The translations under genes were made by a program, and so were the position numbers. A stretch of DNA of 61,877 bases from assembly GCA_016870835.1 (NCBI GenBank), contig VGAG01000003.1:1-61877 (forward strand), in the 5' to 3' direction. Every line of letters starts with the position of its first letter. The first letter of the stretch is position 1. Below, piece after piece: positions 40,029 to 49,139 of the stretch. The DNA is from Actinomycetota bacterium (lineage in GTDB: Bacteria > Actinomycetota > Actinomycetes > Nanopelagicales > Nanopelagicaceae). Under the pieces are notes generated by a model. That model saw only the letters and a program-made list of their open reading frames with translations, was not told the origin of the DNA and ran no database searches.

Positions 40029-40352
40029 GTGACATATGTGATCGCACTTCCATGTGTGGACGTAAAAGATAAGTCCTGTATCGAGGAGTGTCCGGTCGAC
40101 TGCATTTACGAAGGGGAGCGGATGCTTTATATCCAGCCCGACGAGTGCGTGGATTGTGGTGCTTGTGAGCCAGTCTGCCCGGTCGAGGCTATCTATTACG
40201 AAGATGATGTCCCATCCCAATGGGGAGAATTTAAAGAAGTGAACTCTGAATTCTTCAATGAACTCGGTTCACCCGGAGGAGCGAGCAAAGTTGGTTCCAC
40301 CGGCAAAGATCACCCAAAGCTTCTGCAGATTGAAAAGAAGCCCGAGAACTAG
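40029..40352 (+). CDS. fdxA: 7Fe-type ferredoxin
   Basis: Small electron carrier of 107 aa with a [3Fe-4S] plus [4Fe-4S] cysteine pattern: Cys9, Cys17, Cys21-Pro, then Cys40, Cys43, Cys46, Cys50-Pro. The sequence YVIALPCVDVKDKSCIEECP and CVDCGACEPVCPVEAIYYED is the actinobacterial FdxA/FdxC type. The GTG start has AAGGAG 6 nt upstream. It is followed after 6 bp by dapC, as in Rv1177-Rv1178 (from memory). It could supply electrons to the P450 at 1562, which is speculation. Confidence 0.93.
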   Translation: MTYVIALPCVDVKDKSCIEECPVDCIYEGERMLYIQPDECVDCGACEPVCPVEAIYYEDDVPSQWGEFKEVNSEFFNELGSPGGASKVGSTGKDHPKLLQIEKKPEN

Positions 40353-40358
40353 GGTTTT

Positions 40359-41426
40359 TTGAAACTCCCGGATTTTCCTTGGGATGCCCTCGCCCCTTAT
40401 GGGCAGCGGGCCAGAGCCCATCCGCAAGGTGGAATTGATTTATCTCAAGGAACACCGGTTGATCCAACCCCGGAATTCATTCAAACCGAGCTAAAGGCCT
40501 CTGCTAACTCACCGAGCTACCCAGTCACAACCGGATCAAAAGAGTTACGCGAATCCTTAATCAATTACTCCCGTCAAGTATTGGGCGCAACAGGTGAATT
40601 TGATGTTCTTCCAACAATTGGCTCTAAAGAGATGGTCGCGCTACTGCCTTTTCTCTTGGAAGCCAAGCGGGTATTGATTCCGAGGATTGCTTATCCAACT
40701 TACAAAGTCGGAGGCCTTCTCGCTAAAGCAGAAGTGATTGAAGTCGATATAGATCCTGCTTCTTGGCCAGCAGAAGGTGTTGATTTAGTCTGGCTAAATA
40801 CTCCTTCAAATCCCACCGGCCGCGTCCATAGCGATGACGAAATGCGCTCCGTTCTTAATTGGTCAAGGTCTCACGGAATTGCTATCGCAAGTGATGAATG
40901 TTACCTACCTTTCCCAGATCAAAAGCGTGGAACTTCAATCCTTAAATTTGCAGAAGGAGATAACAAGAATCTCTTAGCCTTACATTCGCTCTCAAAGCGG
41001 AGCAATCTAGCTGGATATAGAGCCGCATTTATTGCCGGTGATAATGCGTTGATAGGTAGATTGTTAGAGATTAGAAAACACATGGGAATGATGGTTCCGC
41101 TTCCGGTACAGAGAGCGATGGCAAAAGCACTTGGCGATGAGACTCATGTAACGGCCCAAGCTGAGTTGTATCGAGCTCGCCGGAAAAAACTTTCAAGCGC
41201 GCTGATTGCAAATGGTTTTAAAGTGGAAGGTTCTGAGGCTGGGTTATATATCTGGTGCACAAGAGGGGAGAGCGATTGGGAGAGCGTCGCTTGGTTTGCC
41301 GAGCGAGGAATAATCGTCACCCCTGGAAATTTCTATGGCGATGCTGGAAAAATGCATATCCGGATAGCTCTAACAGCCACCGATGCGAATATTTGTGAAG
41401 CGGTATCGCGGATTGGCGCGAATTAG
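40359..41426 (+). CDS. dapC: Succinyldiaminopimelate transaminase
   Basis: PLP aminotransferase of lysine/diaminopimelate synthesis, acting after DapD. The 355-aa fold-type I enzyme has YPVTTGSKELRESL near 48-61, WLNTPSNPTGR, ASDECYLPF and the PLP-lysine motif LHSLSKRSNLAGYR. The TTG start is 6 bp after the ferredoxin stop. The ferredoxin-dapC pair is conserved in actinobacteria. The next gene begins immediately after its stop, without a gap. Confidence 0.9.
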   Translation: MKLPDFPWDALAPYGQRARAHPQGGIDLSQGTPVDPTPEFIQTELKASANSPSYPVTTGSKELRESLINYSRQVLGATGEFDVLPTIGSKEMVALLPFLLEAKRVLIPRIAYPTYKVGGLLAKAEVIEVDIDPASWPAEGVDLVWLNTPSNPTGRVHSDDEMRSVLNWSRSHGIAIASDECYLPFPDQKRGTSILKFAEGDNKNLLALHSLSKRSNLAGYRAAFIAGDNALIGRLLEIRKHMGMMVPLPVQRAMAKALGDETHVTAQAELYRARRKKLSSALIANGFKVEGSEAGLYIWCTRGESDWESVAWFAERGIIVTPGNFYGDAGKMHIRIALTATDANICEAVSRIGAN

Positions 41427-42410
41427 ATGAGCGCTATCAAGAAGGCGATTCTCCTAGTAGGCGGGAAAGGCACTCGCCTTATGCCTTTGACGACAAATGT
41501 CCCAAAACCCATGCTCCGTATTGCTGGCGCTCCTGTAACAGAGCACCAGATCGTAAAGGCGCGCGAGGCGGGAGTTACTGAGATAGTTCTTGCAACTTCT
41601 TATCTTGCCGATGTTTTTGAGCCTTACTTCGGAGATGGTTCTCGTTTTGGAATCAAGATCAAGTACGCTTTCGAGAACCAACCTCTCGGAACAGGTGGCG
41701 CAATTGCAAACGCGGCTGCCGAACTATCTTTATCGCCAGATGAATCTATCTTTATTTTTAATGGTGATGTTCTTAGTTCCCATAATTTAGGAGCCCAGGC
41801 TGATTTGCACTTCAGTAAGGGAGCATCTGCAACATTGCATCTAGTAGAAGTTGAAGATGCCCGGGCTTACGGCTGTGTCCCATTAGCTGGTGATGGCAAG
41901 GTCCTGGATTTTCGAGAGAAAATGGATAATCCAATTGCGAAGACTATTAATGCGGGTTGTTATATTTTCAGCAAGGCGGCTCTGGAAAAGATCCCAATTG
42001 GGCAAGTCATATCAGTAGAGCGCGAGACATTCCCGCTACTTTTAAAGTCTACTGGCTCGATCTTTGGTTACTGCGATTCTGACTATTGGATTGATATGGG
42101 AACCCCGGCTTCCATGATTAAGGCCTCGCGCGATCTCATAATGCAGCCACACATTTCGCGCGCCACTCCAAAAGTTGCAGCAGATCGATTAGTTGCCCCT
42201 AGCGCAAACCTCCATCCAAAGGCAAATGTCTCCGCAGGATCTTTTATCGAAGATCGAGTTGTAATTGGAGAAAACTCACAAGTCTTAGGTTCAATTATTG
42301 GCGCGGATTGCGTTATTGAAAGCGAAGTTTTCATTGAAAATAGCTATCTTGCGCCCGGTTCTCGCGTCAAAAGTGGTTCAGAATTAAGGGGCGAGATTTT
42401 CGGTTTTTGA
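41427..42410 (+). CDS. Sugar nucleotidyltransferase, probable mannose-1-phosphate guanylyltransferase
   Basis: A 327-aa nucleotidyltransferase with the N-terminal activation loop LVGGKGTRLMPLTTNVPKPM (10-29), FENQPLGTGGAI and IFNGDVLS (metal Asp), followed by a C-terminal left-handed beta-helix (VSAGSFIEDRVVIGENSQVLG and so on). The place just upstream of whiB2 and the manB mutase supports GDP-mannose synthesis (Rv3264c-like), though glucose-1-phosphate thymidylyl- or other transferases share the motifs. Confidence 0.82.
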   Translation: MSAIKKAILLVGGKGTRLMPLTTNVPKPMLRIAGAPVTEHQIVKAREAGVTEIVLATSYLADVFEPYFGDGSRFGIKIKYAFENQPLGTGGAIANAAAELSLSPDESIFIFNGDVLSSHNLGAQADLHFSKGASATLHLVEVEDARAYGCVPLAGDGKVLDFREKMDNPIAKTINAGCYIFSKAALEKIPIGQVISVERETFPLLLKSTGSIFGYCDSDYWIDMGTPASMIKASRDLIMQPHISRATPKVAADRLVAPSANLHPKANVSAGSFIEDRVVIGENSQVLGSIIGADCVIESEVFIENSYLAPGSRVKSGSELRGEIFGF

Positions 42411-42502
42411 GTCGAATCAACTTGACTCTTTCGAATAACAAGCGTGTAATTATCCTCATTGAGCCGGCCTTGGGGTCGGCCCCTGTCGTAGGAGTTCAGC
42501 TG
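42411..42502 (+). promoter_or_regulatory. whiB2 promoter and leader
   Basis: TTGACT at 42422-42427 is a good -35 candidate and TAATTA/TTATCC around 42447 a possible -10 about 19 nt downstream. GCCGGC and GTCGGC near 42462-42479 form a 6-bp stem (one G-U pair) in the leader, just before AGGAG at 42490-42494. The remaining bases show nothing else. Confidence 0.45.
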
Positions 42503-42796
42503 ATGACTGATGCTCGTCGCAATGAGCAGAACCACATTCCCGGTCCCTCCATCCAATTAGGTAATGGCGAGGTAATTGAGCTTTCCTGGCAGGAGCGCGC
42601 GCTCTGTGCCCAGACCGATCCAGAAGCATTTTTTCCTGAGAAAGGTGGATCCACGCGTGAAGCGAAGCGGGTCTGCCTATCCTGCGAAGTCCGCCAAGAG
42701 TGTCTGGAATACGCTCTAGCCCATGATGAAAGATTTGGAATCTGGGGCGGACTCTCAGAGCGTGAGCGGCGTCGCCTAAAGCGCCGACCTGCGTAA
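42503..42796 (+). CDS. whiB2: WhiB-family transcriptional regulator (WhiB2/WhmD-like)
   Basis: Redox-sensitive [4Fe-4S] regulator linked to septation in actinobacteria. The 97-aa protein has the four cluster cysteines Cys35, Cys58, Cys61 and Cys67 (CLSCEVRQEC), the GIWGG turn near 79-83 and a basic tail RERRRLKRR. The ATG at 42503 with AGGAG 8 nt upstream is preferred to a 32-residue extension without family similarity. The position before the large glycosyltransferase, DUF3499 and manB matches Rv3260c (from memory). Confidence 0.92.
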   Translation: MTDARRNEQNHIPGPSIQLGNGEVIELSWQERALCAQTDPEAFFPEKGGSTREAKRVCLSCEVRQECLEYALAHDERFGIWGGLSERERRRLKRRPA

Positions 42797-42833
42797 CCTT
42801 CTTTAATCTTCTAACTTCTTTCAAGGCGGTGAG

Positions 42834-45800
42834 ATGCCGACTTCAATCTCAAGCACCCTACGTTCACGTCATCATGTAACTGCGATTCTTGTTTCCCATG
42901 ATGGCGCAACTTGGCTGCCCGAAGTCGTTGCATCTCTTGCAAAACAAAAACACGAAATCGATCAGTTAATTGCTATCGATACCGGATCAAAAGATGAGTC
43001 ACTTAGATTAATTCGTAACGCTGGTATCCAAGTGCTTACCGCTCCAAGGGATACTGGTTTTGGCGCCGCAATTGAGATTGCTCTTGAAAGCACAAGACTG
43101 AAGCGCGCCCCTGAGGGAGTTACCGAGTGGATCTGGTTGGTTCATGATGACTCTGCGCCACAAGCAGATGCGCTTTTAGAGCTCTTGCTAGCTATTGATG
43201 AGAAGCCAAATGTTGCACTTGTTGGTCCAAAGCTTCGTGGTTGGTATGACCGTAATCATCTACTTGAAGTGGGCGTAAGTATCGCTGGAAATGGAGCGCG
43301 CTGGACCGGGCTTGAGTTTCGTGAGCAAGATCAAGGGCAACATGATGGCGCCACCGAAGTTCTCTCGGTCAACACAGCAGGCGCGCTCGTAAGGCGTGAT
43401 GTCTTTGAAGAGATTGGAGGATTCGACAAAGAGCTATCACTATTTAGAGATGATGTCGATCTTGGTTGGCGTATCCATACCGCAGGTCACACCGTTTTAA
43501 TCGCACCGTCCGCCGTGGCATTTCATGCCGAAGCGGCTGCAAATGAGCGGCGCGCGATTGATGTTACAGATGCATTTCTTCATCGCCCACTTCTGCTTGA
43601 TAGACGTCATGCCGCCTATGTACTTCTAGCTAATTCCTCATTTTGGCTCTTGCCACTTATCGCGTTACAACTTCTTGGTTCGGCTCTACTTCGAGCAGCT
43701 GGATATTTGCTTGCAAAACTTCCTGGCTACGCACTTGATGAACTTGCAGCCGTAGCGTTAGTTATTTTTCAACCTCAAGATTTAATTAAAGCTAGAAGGG
43801 CTCGTAAAGCAACCCGTCTAGTTTCATCTCGAACCGTAGCTCGTTTCATTCCGCCTAGAGGCGAGCAGTTAGCGCTCACTATTGAGAAGAGCCGGGATGC
43901 TGTAATCCGCACTTGGCGAAAGAGCGCCGTTCGCAGCGATCAAGTAGCAAGTGGCGAAACTTCAGTACTTTCATCCACGCTTGATTTCAGCGAAGAGGCG
44001 GCACAGAACGCTGATATTGAACTGGTGCGAACTCCATCGCTTCTTCGCACAATAAAGGAAAGACCGGCTCTTACCGCTTTGCTACTAGTTCTAGTCGCTT
44101 CGTTAGCAGCATTCCGCGGACGATACTTCGATTTAGTTGGCGGAGCGCTTGCCCTTGCACCCAATAGCGGTCTAGATTTGTTAAGACAATACGTAGATTC
44201 TTGGCATGTCGTTGGATTAGGTTCGAGTGCCAATATGCCGCCTTGGATGGCGATACTTGGAATTTTTACTATCTTCACTGGATTTAACGCCAAACTATTT
44301 ATCTCAATCCTCTTTGTCTTTGCTGCGCCGCTTGCCTTTATTGGAGCCTTTAGGCTGGCCCGAAAATTCTCTGAGATTCAATATCTTGCGATGGGCGCTG
44401 CGCTGCTCTATTGCTTTGCGCCTCTTGCACTCGGCGCACTCAACTCTGGCCGACTAGGTACGGTGGTTCTTTATGTGATTGGCCCTTGGTTAATGCGAGC
44501 TTTACTTGGCCTAGAGAATCTTGAACTCCTAGGTTGGCGCAAGATCTGGTGGCTCGCAGTTTTGCTAACCCTTGTCTTTGCATTCTCACCCATTACATTT
44601 TTGGCAATTTTGATCTGGCAATTCCTCTTAGTGATTCTTGATGTTGCCGCATTTAATAAGCAACCTTCCCTATTAAGTAAAGAACAATTTGATGCGAGAA
44701 ATGTTCGAAGAGTTGCAATTGTTGTAGCGCCATCAATTGTTTTGGCGCCATGGTCCCTTGAATTACTCCTTCATCCCTCACGAATCTTGATTGATCCCGG
44801 GTTAAACATTCCGGGCGGCACCGTCCTTTCTGTTCTCCTCACAAACCCAGGCGGAGTCGGTGCGCCGCCAATCTGGTTGATTCCCTCTATTTTCTTTATC
44901 TCAATCATTGCGATCTTCGTTAGCAAGACTGCGCGACTAGGAGAAGTTGCGCTATTTTTCATTGGCCTGGCAACAATTTTGGGTTCACGCCAAGTTGGTG
45001 GCCATGGCCAATTCGTCCCTGAGTCTCTCTGGGTCGGAAGTCTTCTAGTAATTCCAACTCTCGCGGCCGTGCTTGCCGGAGTCGTTATGGTCGATCAATA
45101 CTTACCTAAGATAAAAGAGAGTGCAATTGACTATCGACACCTACTACTCGGAAGCATCTCACTTTTATCTTTGATCTCGCTATTGGGCTCGATTTCGTGG
45201 TGGATAGGAACTTCAACAAGTGCTCCATTACAGAGCAAGAAAGCATCTGCACTTCCTGCCTTTTTAAGTGTCGAAGCCCAGACACAAGAGCGTTTCAAAA
45301 CTTTAGTTATTAGAACTTCAGATCGGGAGACTACATTTTTCGTCGCCCGCGATCGCGACCTCCACCTCGGCGAAGCGGATGTGACAACCGGACTTTCGCC
45401 AGTCGTAAATAAAGCAATTGTTAATCTTGTAACCGGCGCCGGAATCGACTCAAGTCAGATCATGGCGGAATTTGGTATTAGGTATGTCTTCTTAGCCAGA
45501 CCGGTTAATAAAGATTTAGTACGCACTATCGATGGAGTCGGTGGGTTTACTAGAGCTTCCAAGACCTCTGAAGGTATAACTTGGAAAGTTGCTGGCGCGC
45601 TAGCTCATATCTCTTTCCTTTCACAGAGCGGCGAGTATTCGGCGCTACCGAGTGGTCCAGTTGGTGCTACTGGATTCTTGCCGTCGGCCGGAACCGTGAT
45701 AATTACTGAGAAGTCCGATGGCCGTTGGCGGATGCTTCTAAATGGACGTGAGATTGAAGCGCAAGAAACTGATAGCGGAGTTCCGAGATTTGTGATTCCA

Positions 45801-45947
45801 GAAGCAGGAGACTTCATCATTTACCACGATGGCACGGAACGTCGTGGCTGGGTTTCACTTCAAATTATTACTTTAGGAACGATAATAATTTTGGCGCTTC
45901 CGGCGCGTAGACGTCGCAGCGAGATGACTCCAGAGGAGCTCTCATGA
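42834..45947 (+). CDS. Large polytopic membrane glycosyltransferase (GT2 N-domain)
   Basis: A 1037-aa protein. Residues about 12-260 form a family 2 glycosyltransferase (HVTAILVSHDGATWLPEVV; IAIDTGSKDESL; FRDDVDLGWRIHTAGH as DXD/ED motifs). After a linker, residues about 410-800 contain roughly ten to twelve hydrophobic segments, followed by a soluble domain of about 200 residues and a last membrane segment near 1010. This layout suggests a cell-envelope polymer transferase using a lipid-linked donor or product. AAGG lies 9 nt upstream of the ATG. It overlaps the DUF5719 gene by 4 bp, a linkage conserved in actinobacteria. The glycan made is unknown. Confidence 0.85.
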   Translation: MPTSISSTLRSRHHVTAILVSHDGATWLPEVVASLAKQKHEIDQLIAIDTGSKDESLRLIRNAGIQVLTAPRDTGFGAAIEIALESTRLKRAPEGVTEWIWLVHDDSAPQADALLELLLAIDEKPNVALVGPKLRGWYDRNHLLEVGVSIAGNGARWTGLEFREQDQGQHDGATEVLSVNTAGALVRRDVFEEIGGFDKELSLFRDDVDLGWRIHTAGHTVLIAPSAVAFHAEAAANERRAIDVTDAFLHRPLLLDRRHAAYVLLANSSFWLLPLIALQLLGSALLRAAGYLLAKLPGYALDELAAVALVIFQPQDLIKARRARKATRLVSSRTVARFIPPRGEQLALTIEKSRDAVIRTWRKSAVRSDQVASGETSVLSSTLDFSEEAAQNADIELVRTPSLLRTIKERPALTALLLVLVASLAAFRGRYFDLVGGALALAPNSGLDLLRQYVDSWHVVGLGSSANMPPWMAILGIFTIFTGFNAKLFISILFVFAAPLAFIGAFRLARKFSEIQYLAMGAALLYCFAPLALGALNSGRLGTVVLYVIGPWLMRALLGLENLELLGWRKIWWLAVLLTLVFAFSPITFLAILIWQFLLVILDVAAFNKQPSLLSKEQFDARNVRRVAIVVAPSIVLAPWSLELLLHPSRILIDPGLNIPGGTVLSVLLTNPGGVGAPPIWLIPSIFFISIIAIFVSKTARLGEVALFFIGLATILGSRQVGGHGQFVPESLWVGSLLVIPTLAAVLAGVVMVDQYLPKIKESAIDYRHLLLGSISLLSLISLLGSISWWIGTSTSAPLQSKKASALPAFLSVEAQTQERFKTLVIRTSDRETTFFVARDRDLHLGEADVTTGLSPVVNKAIVNLVTGAGIDSSQIMAEFGIRYVFLARPVNKDLVRTIDGVGGFTRASKTSEGITWKVAGALAHISFLSQSGEYSALPSGPVGATGFLPSAGTVIITEKSDGRWRMLLNGREIEAQETDSGVPRFVIPEAGDFIIYHDGTERRGWVSLQIITLGTIIILALPARRRRSEMTPEELS

Positions 45948-47251
45948 AAGAGACTAGGGCTGCATTTGCGCTGCTTTTCTTTATCATTGCGGGGCATATC
46001 GCCTATTTGCTTCCCCAGGCTACGACTAAACAAGAACTTAGCCAGAGCTACTCGATTACTACTTGTCCTGGCGCAGTAAACGGTGCCAGCGCTACGGCTC
46101 TAATTCCTTCAAAGAAGATTGGTATTCGTGAACTCTCACGGAGAAATGCTGACTTCACCGAACCTACAAGTGGCAACATCTCACTTTCACGCGGAGCCAT
46201 AATAGTTACGGGAAATCCCACAAATTCTTGGACAATTCAGACAAAGTCATCGAAGTGGACTTCCGCAGTTACTTGTGCGCCGGGAGAAAGCACATCGTGG
46301 TTTGTAGGTGGAACAGCGAATGTAACCAGCCAAGGAAAAATAGTTCTAGTTAACAGTGGGCTAAGCGATGCGGTTGCGGCTTTGACTGCTTACTCAGAGA
46401 ACGGTCCGAGTGAGGCAATAAATGTAACCGTCAAAGCTCTGACTGAGAGAGAGATCAGAATCGATTCGCTCCAGCCTGGTTCAGATCGATTAGTAGTAAG
46501 AGTTCAAGTTGTTAATGGTCGACTTACTAGTTTTATGACTGATGAGAGAGTTCGAGGCCTTAATAACATCGGCGGTGATTATGTCTCGCCAATAACTGAA
46601 CCAAAGCAAGAACAATTTATAGCTGGACTGCCAGCCACATTCGGCGCAACAAGCAAAGTGGCTCACACCTTGCGGGTGATGAGCACCGAAGATGTTGATA
46701 CAAATCTCTCGGTAGAAGTCATATCAAGAGATGGCGTTTATATTCCAGTTTCTTTAGGAACAATCTCGTTAAATGCAGGAGAAGTCGTTGATGTCCCGCT
46801 TACTGGACTAGATCTCGGCAAGGCTTTCTTTGGCATTAAGGTCTCAGCAACCGCGCCGATAGTTGCGGGAGTATTTACTGAAGTAAGCCGCGGCTCTCTC
46901 TCGGACTTTATGTGGAGCGCGGCATCTCCTACCTTTGAAAATGTAAGTTTCAACATTTATGGGCTCGAGCCGATAATCACGTTTATGGGCGATCAAATAA
47001 GGGTTTCGGTTCAATGGCGCGATAGAACTGGAAAAGTAAGGCGCTCATCTCTCATCGGCCAAGAGATTGTTAATTGGCGAGTGCCAGCAAATGCGCGTTT
47101 GATAACAATCTCAACTCGTACTGAAGTGAGCGCCGGAATGTCTTGGATCACTAACGATGGGGTAGCCCATCTTCCAATTGCTAGTTCAGCAACGCTAGAA
47201 AGTGCTGCTCGGCCGCGAGCTGATATCGCGGTCATCCAACCCAGGTCGTAA
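45944..47251 (+). CDS. DUF5719 family exported protein
   Basis: A 435-aa protein with an N-terminal membrane/signal segment (FALLFFIIAGHIAYLL near 8-23) and a beta-rich extracytoplasmic part: TCPGAVNGASA near 39-49, VLVNSGLSDAVA, LRVMSTEDVDTNLSVEV and so on. This matches actinobacterial DUF5719 proteins, which always neighbour the large glycosyltransferase. It is likely anchored outside the membrane and works with that enzyme; no activity is known. Translation is coupled through ATGA. Confidence 0.82.
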   Translation: MKETRAAFALLFFIIAGHIAYLLPQATTKQELSQSYSITTCPGAVNGASATALIPSKKIGIRELSRRNADFTEPTSGNISLSRGAIIVTGNPTNSWTIQTKSSKWTSAVTCAPGESTSWFVGGTANVTSQGKIVLVNSGLSDAVAALTAYSENGPSEAINVTVKALTEREIRIDSLQPGSDRLVVRVQVVNGRLTSFMTDERVRGLNNIGGDYVSPITEPKQEQFIAGLPATFGATSKVAHTLRVMSTEDVDTNLSVEVISRDGVYIPVSLGTISLNAGEVVDVPLTGLDLGKAFFGIKVSATAPIVAGVFTEVSRGSLSDFMWSAASPTFENVSFNIYGLEPIITFMGDQIRVSVQWRDRTGKVRRSSLIGQEIVNWRVPANARLITISTRTEVSAGMSWITNDGVAHLPIASSATLESAARPRADIAVIQPRS

Positions 47252-47276
47252 TCCCACAATTAACTGCCAACCCCAC

Positions 47277-47282
47277 TAATCT
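47277..47282 (+). promoter_or_regulatory. putative -10 box of the DUF3499 gene (leaderless start)
   Basis: TAATCT ends 6 nt before the ATG at 47289. No Shine-Dalgarno sequence is present. Confidence 0.55.
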
Positions 47283-47288
47283 CGCGCT

Positions 47289-47687
47289 ATGTCATCTAGC
47301 TCCTCACATTCCGGTAACTCGCAAGCTGCGCGTAGACCAAGCGGTGCTGGACGTCGTTGCTCAAAAAGTGGCTGCCGAGAGAGCGCTGCGAAAACACTTA
47401 TCTATATCTACTCAGATTCAACCGCTGTACTCGGTCCACTTTCGACTTACTCAGAGCCTCATTCATTTGATTTCTGTAATTCGCATAGCGAGCGCTTAAC
47501 AGTTCCTCGCGGTTGGACGGTTATTCGCCATGAAGATGGTGCGCTTCGCGAAGAGCCTAAGCCAGAAGATTTAATGGCAATTGCTGATGCGGTAAGAGAA
47601 GTTGCAACTCAAGAATTAACACCTAGAAAAGAACAACCTGAAGTTGGAAGAAGAGGACATCTAAGAGTCCTACCGACTCAAGAATAG
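47289..47687 (+). CDS. DUF3499 family protein
   Basis: A 132-aa actinobacterial protein. After a Ser-rich start it has CSKSGCRESAAKTLIYIYSD near 25-44, TAVLGPLSTYSEPHSFDFC and HSERLTVPRGW, the conserved DUF3499 pattern with a CxxxxC and Cys/His residues that could bind zinc. The C-terminal 40 residues are variable and charged. Its function is unknown. It lies between DUF5719 and manB, as in other actinobacteria (Rv3258c-like). Confidence 0.88.
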   Translation: MSSSSSHSGNSQAARRPSGAGRRCSKSGCRESAAKTLIYIYSDSTAVLGPLSTYSEPHSFDFCNSHSERLTVPRGWTVIRHEDGALREEPKPEDLMAIADAVREVATQELTPRKEQPEVGRRGHLRVLPTQE

Positions 47688-47700
47688 AAATTTAGAAATT

Positions 47701-49083
47701 GTGGATAGCACAGTCGTTCAAAAAATAATCAAGGCTTATGACATCAGAGGCCTAGTAGATGGCGAATTAACCGAGGAATTTGCATTCTCTGCCGGCGTCG
47801 CATTTGCACGATTCCTAGAAATATCGCGCGAACCTGCCACTGTAATCATCGGTGAAGATATGCGACCATCATCAGCAGATCTAGCCACCGCTTTTGCAGA
47901 TGGCATAAATTCCCAGAGCTTTGATGTTATTCGTATTGGTCTTGCATCAACCGATCAACTCTATTTCGCATCCGGCTCAAAAAATCTCCCTGGCGCTATG
48001 TTTACAGCAAGCCACAATCCAGCTGAATACAACGGCATAAAGCTCTGCCTTAGTGGGGCGCGTCCGGTGGGACAGGAATCTGGGTTGGCTTGGATTAAGA
48101 ATGAAATCCTCAAAGGAGCGGCGCTTCCACTTCGAACCGTGGGAAAAGTACATCAAATAGATCTTTTACAGGACTATGTCGACTTTTTGTTCTCGCTATT
48201 TCCCGAAGATACATTTACCCATCAATTCCAAGGACGCCGGATAAAAGTAGCGATTGATGCCGGCAATGGAATGGGTGGACATACAGCTCCAGCCGTAATG
48301 GCAAAGATAAGTGCAGATGTAACCAGTCTCTACTTTGAGCTAAATGGCAGCTTCCCGAACCATGAAGCAAATCCAATTGATCCCAAGAATGTTGTTGAAC
48401 TTCAACAACTCGTAATCCAAAGTGGCGCGGATATCGGCCTTGCCTTTGATGGTGATGCAGATCGTTGTTTCTTGGTAGATGAAAGAGGAGAACTAGTCTC
48501 ACCATCTGCGCTCACCGCGCTAATTGCTGATCGAGAGCTTAAGAAAAATCCAGGTGCAGCAATCATTCATAACTTAATCTGCTCCCGCGCAGTCCCAGAA
48601 GTAATTACTGAGAATGGTGGAGTTCCCGTAAGGAGTCGAGTTGGACATTCATACATAAAGCAATTAATGGCTGAGAAGTCAGCAGTCTTCGGTGGTGAAC
48701 ATTCCGGACATTTTTACTTTAAAGATTTTTGGCGAGCAGATTCTGGAATGCTCGCTGCGCTCCATGCAATTGCTGCACTTTTAGATTCACAGAAGAACCT
48801 CTCTGAGTTACTCAACAAATACAATCGATATTTCCTATCAGGAGAGATAAATACCAAAGTTCAAGATCAAGCCGGCGCGATTGAGCGGATTAAGAAGCAC
48901 TACAAAGCTGGAAATGAAGAAGTAACTTTCGATGAACTAGATGGACTCACTGTTTCAGCTAAAAATTGGTGGTTTAACGTTCGCCCTTCAAATACCGAAC
49001 CGCTTTTGCGCTTAAATGTCGAGGCCGATACTTCTGCTCAGATGGAGCAGTTAAAGGCTTCAGTTCTCCAATTAATGCGCTAA
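47701..49083 (+). CDS. manB: Phosphomannomutase / phosphoglucomutase
   Basis: Interconverts hexose 6-phosphate and 1-phosphate, supplying mannose 1-phosphate for GDP-mannose and glycolipids. The 460-aa protein has the phosphoserine loop [12 protein letters not shown] (Ser104), metal loop FDGDADRC and sugar-binding [11 protein letters not shown], plus the C-terminal [13 protein letters not shown] start 13 bp after the DUF3499 stop. The sequence is distinct from the PGM2-type mutase at 18231, and the whiB2-mutase synteny (Rv3257c) supports the mannose role. Confidence 0.9.
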   Translation: MDSTVVQKIIKAYDIRGLVDGELTEEFAFSAGVAFARFLEISREPATVIIGEDMRPSSADLATAFADGINSQSFDVIRIGLASTDQLYFASGSKNLPGAMFTASHNPAEYNGIKLCLSGARPVGQESGLAWIKNEILKGAALPLRTVGKVHQIDLLQDYVDFLFSLFPEDTFTHQFQGRRIKVAIDAGNGMGGHTAPAVMAKISADVTSLYFELNGSFPNHEANPIDPKNVVELQQLVIQSGADIGLAFDGDADRCFLVDERGELVSPSALTALIADRELKKNPGAAIIHNLICSRAVPEVITENGGVPVRSRVGHSYIKQLMAEKSAVFGGEHSGHFYFKDFWRADSGMLAALHAIAALLDSQKNLSELLNKYNRYFLSGEINTKVQDQAGAIERIKKHYKAGNEEVTFDELDGLTVSAKNWWFNVRPSNTEPLLRLNVEADTSAQMEQLKASVLQLMR

Positions 49084-49139
49084 CTAGTAAACTCGCGACC
49101 CGGTCCTTCCCAATCAAGGCAAAAAATAAGGAGAAGAAA

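Noticed and set aside
49084-49139. SAH or SAM riboswitch upstream of ahcY
   Set aside because: The gap is only 56 bp and shows no stem arrangement beyond a ribosome-binding site.
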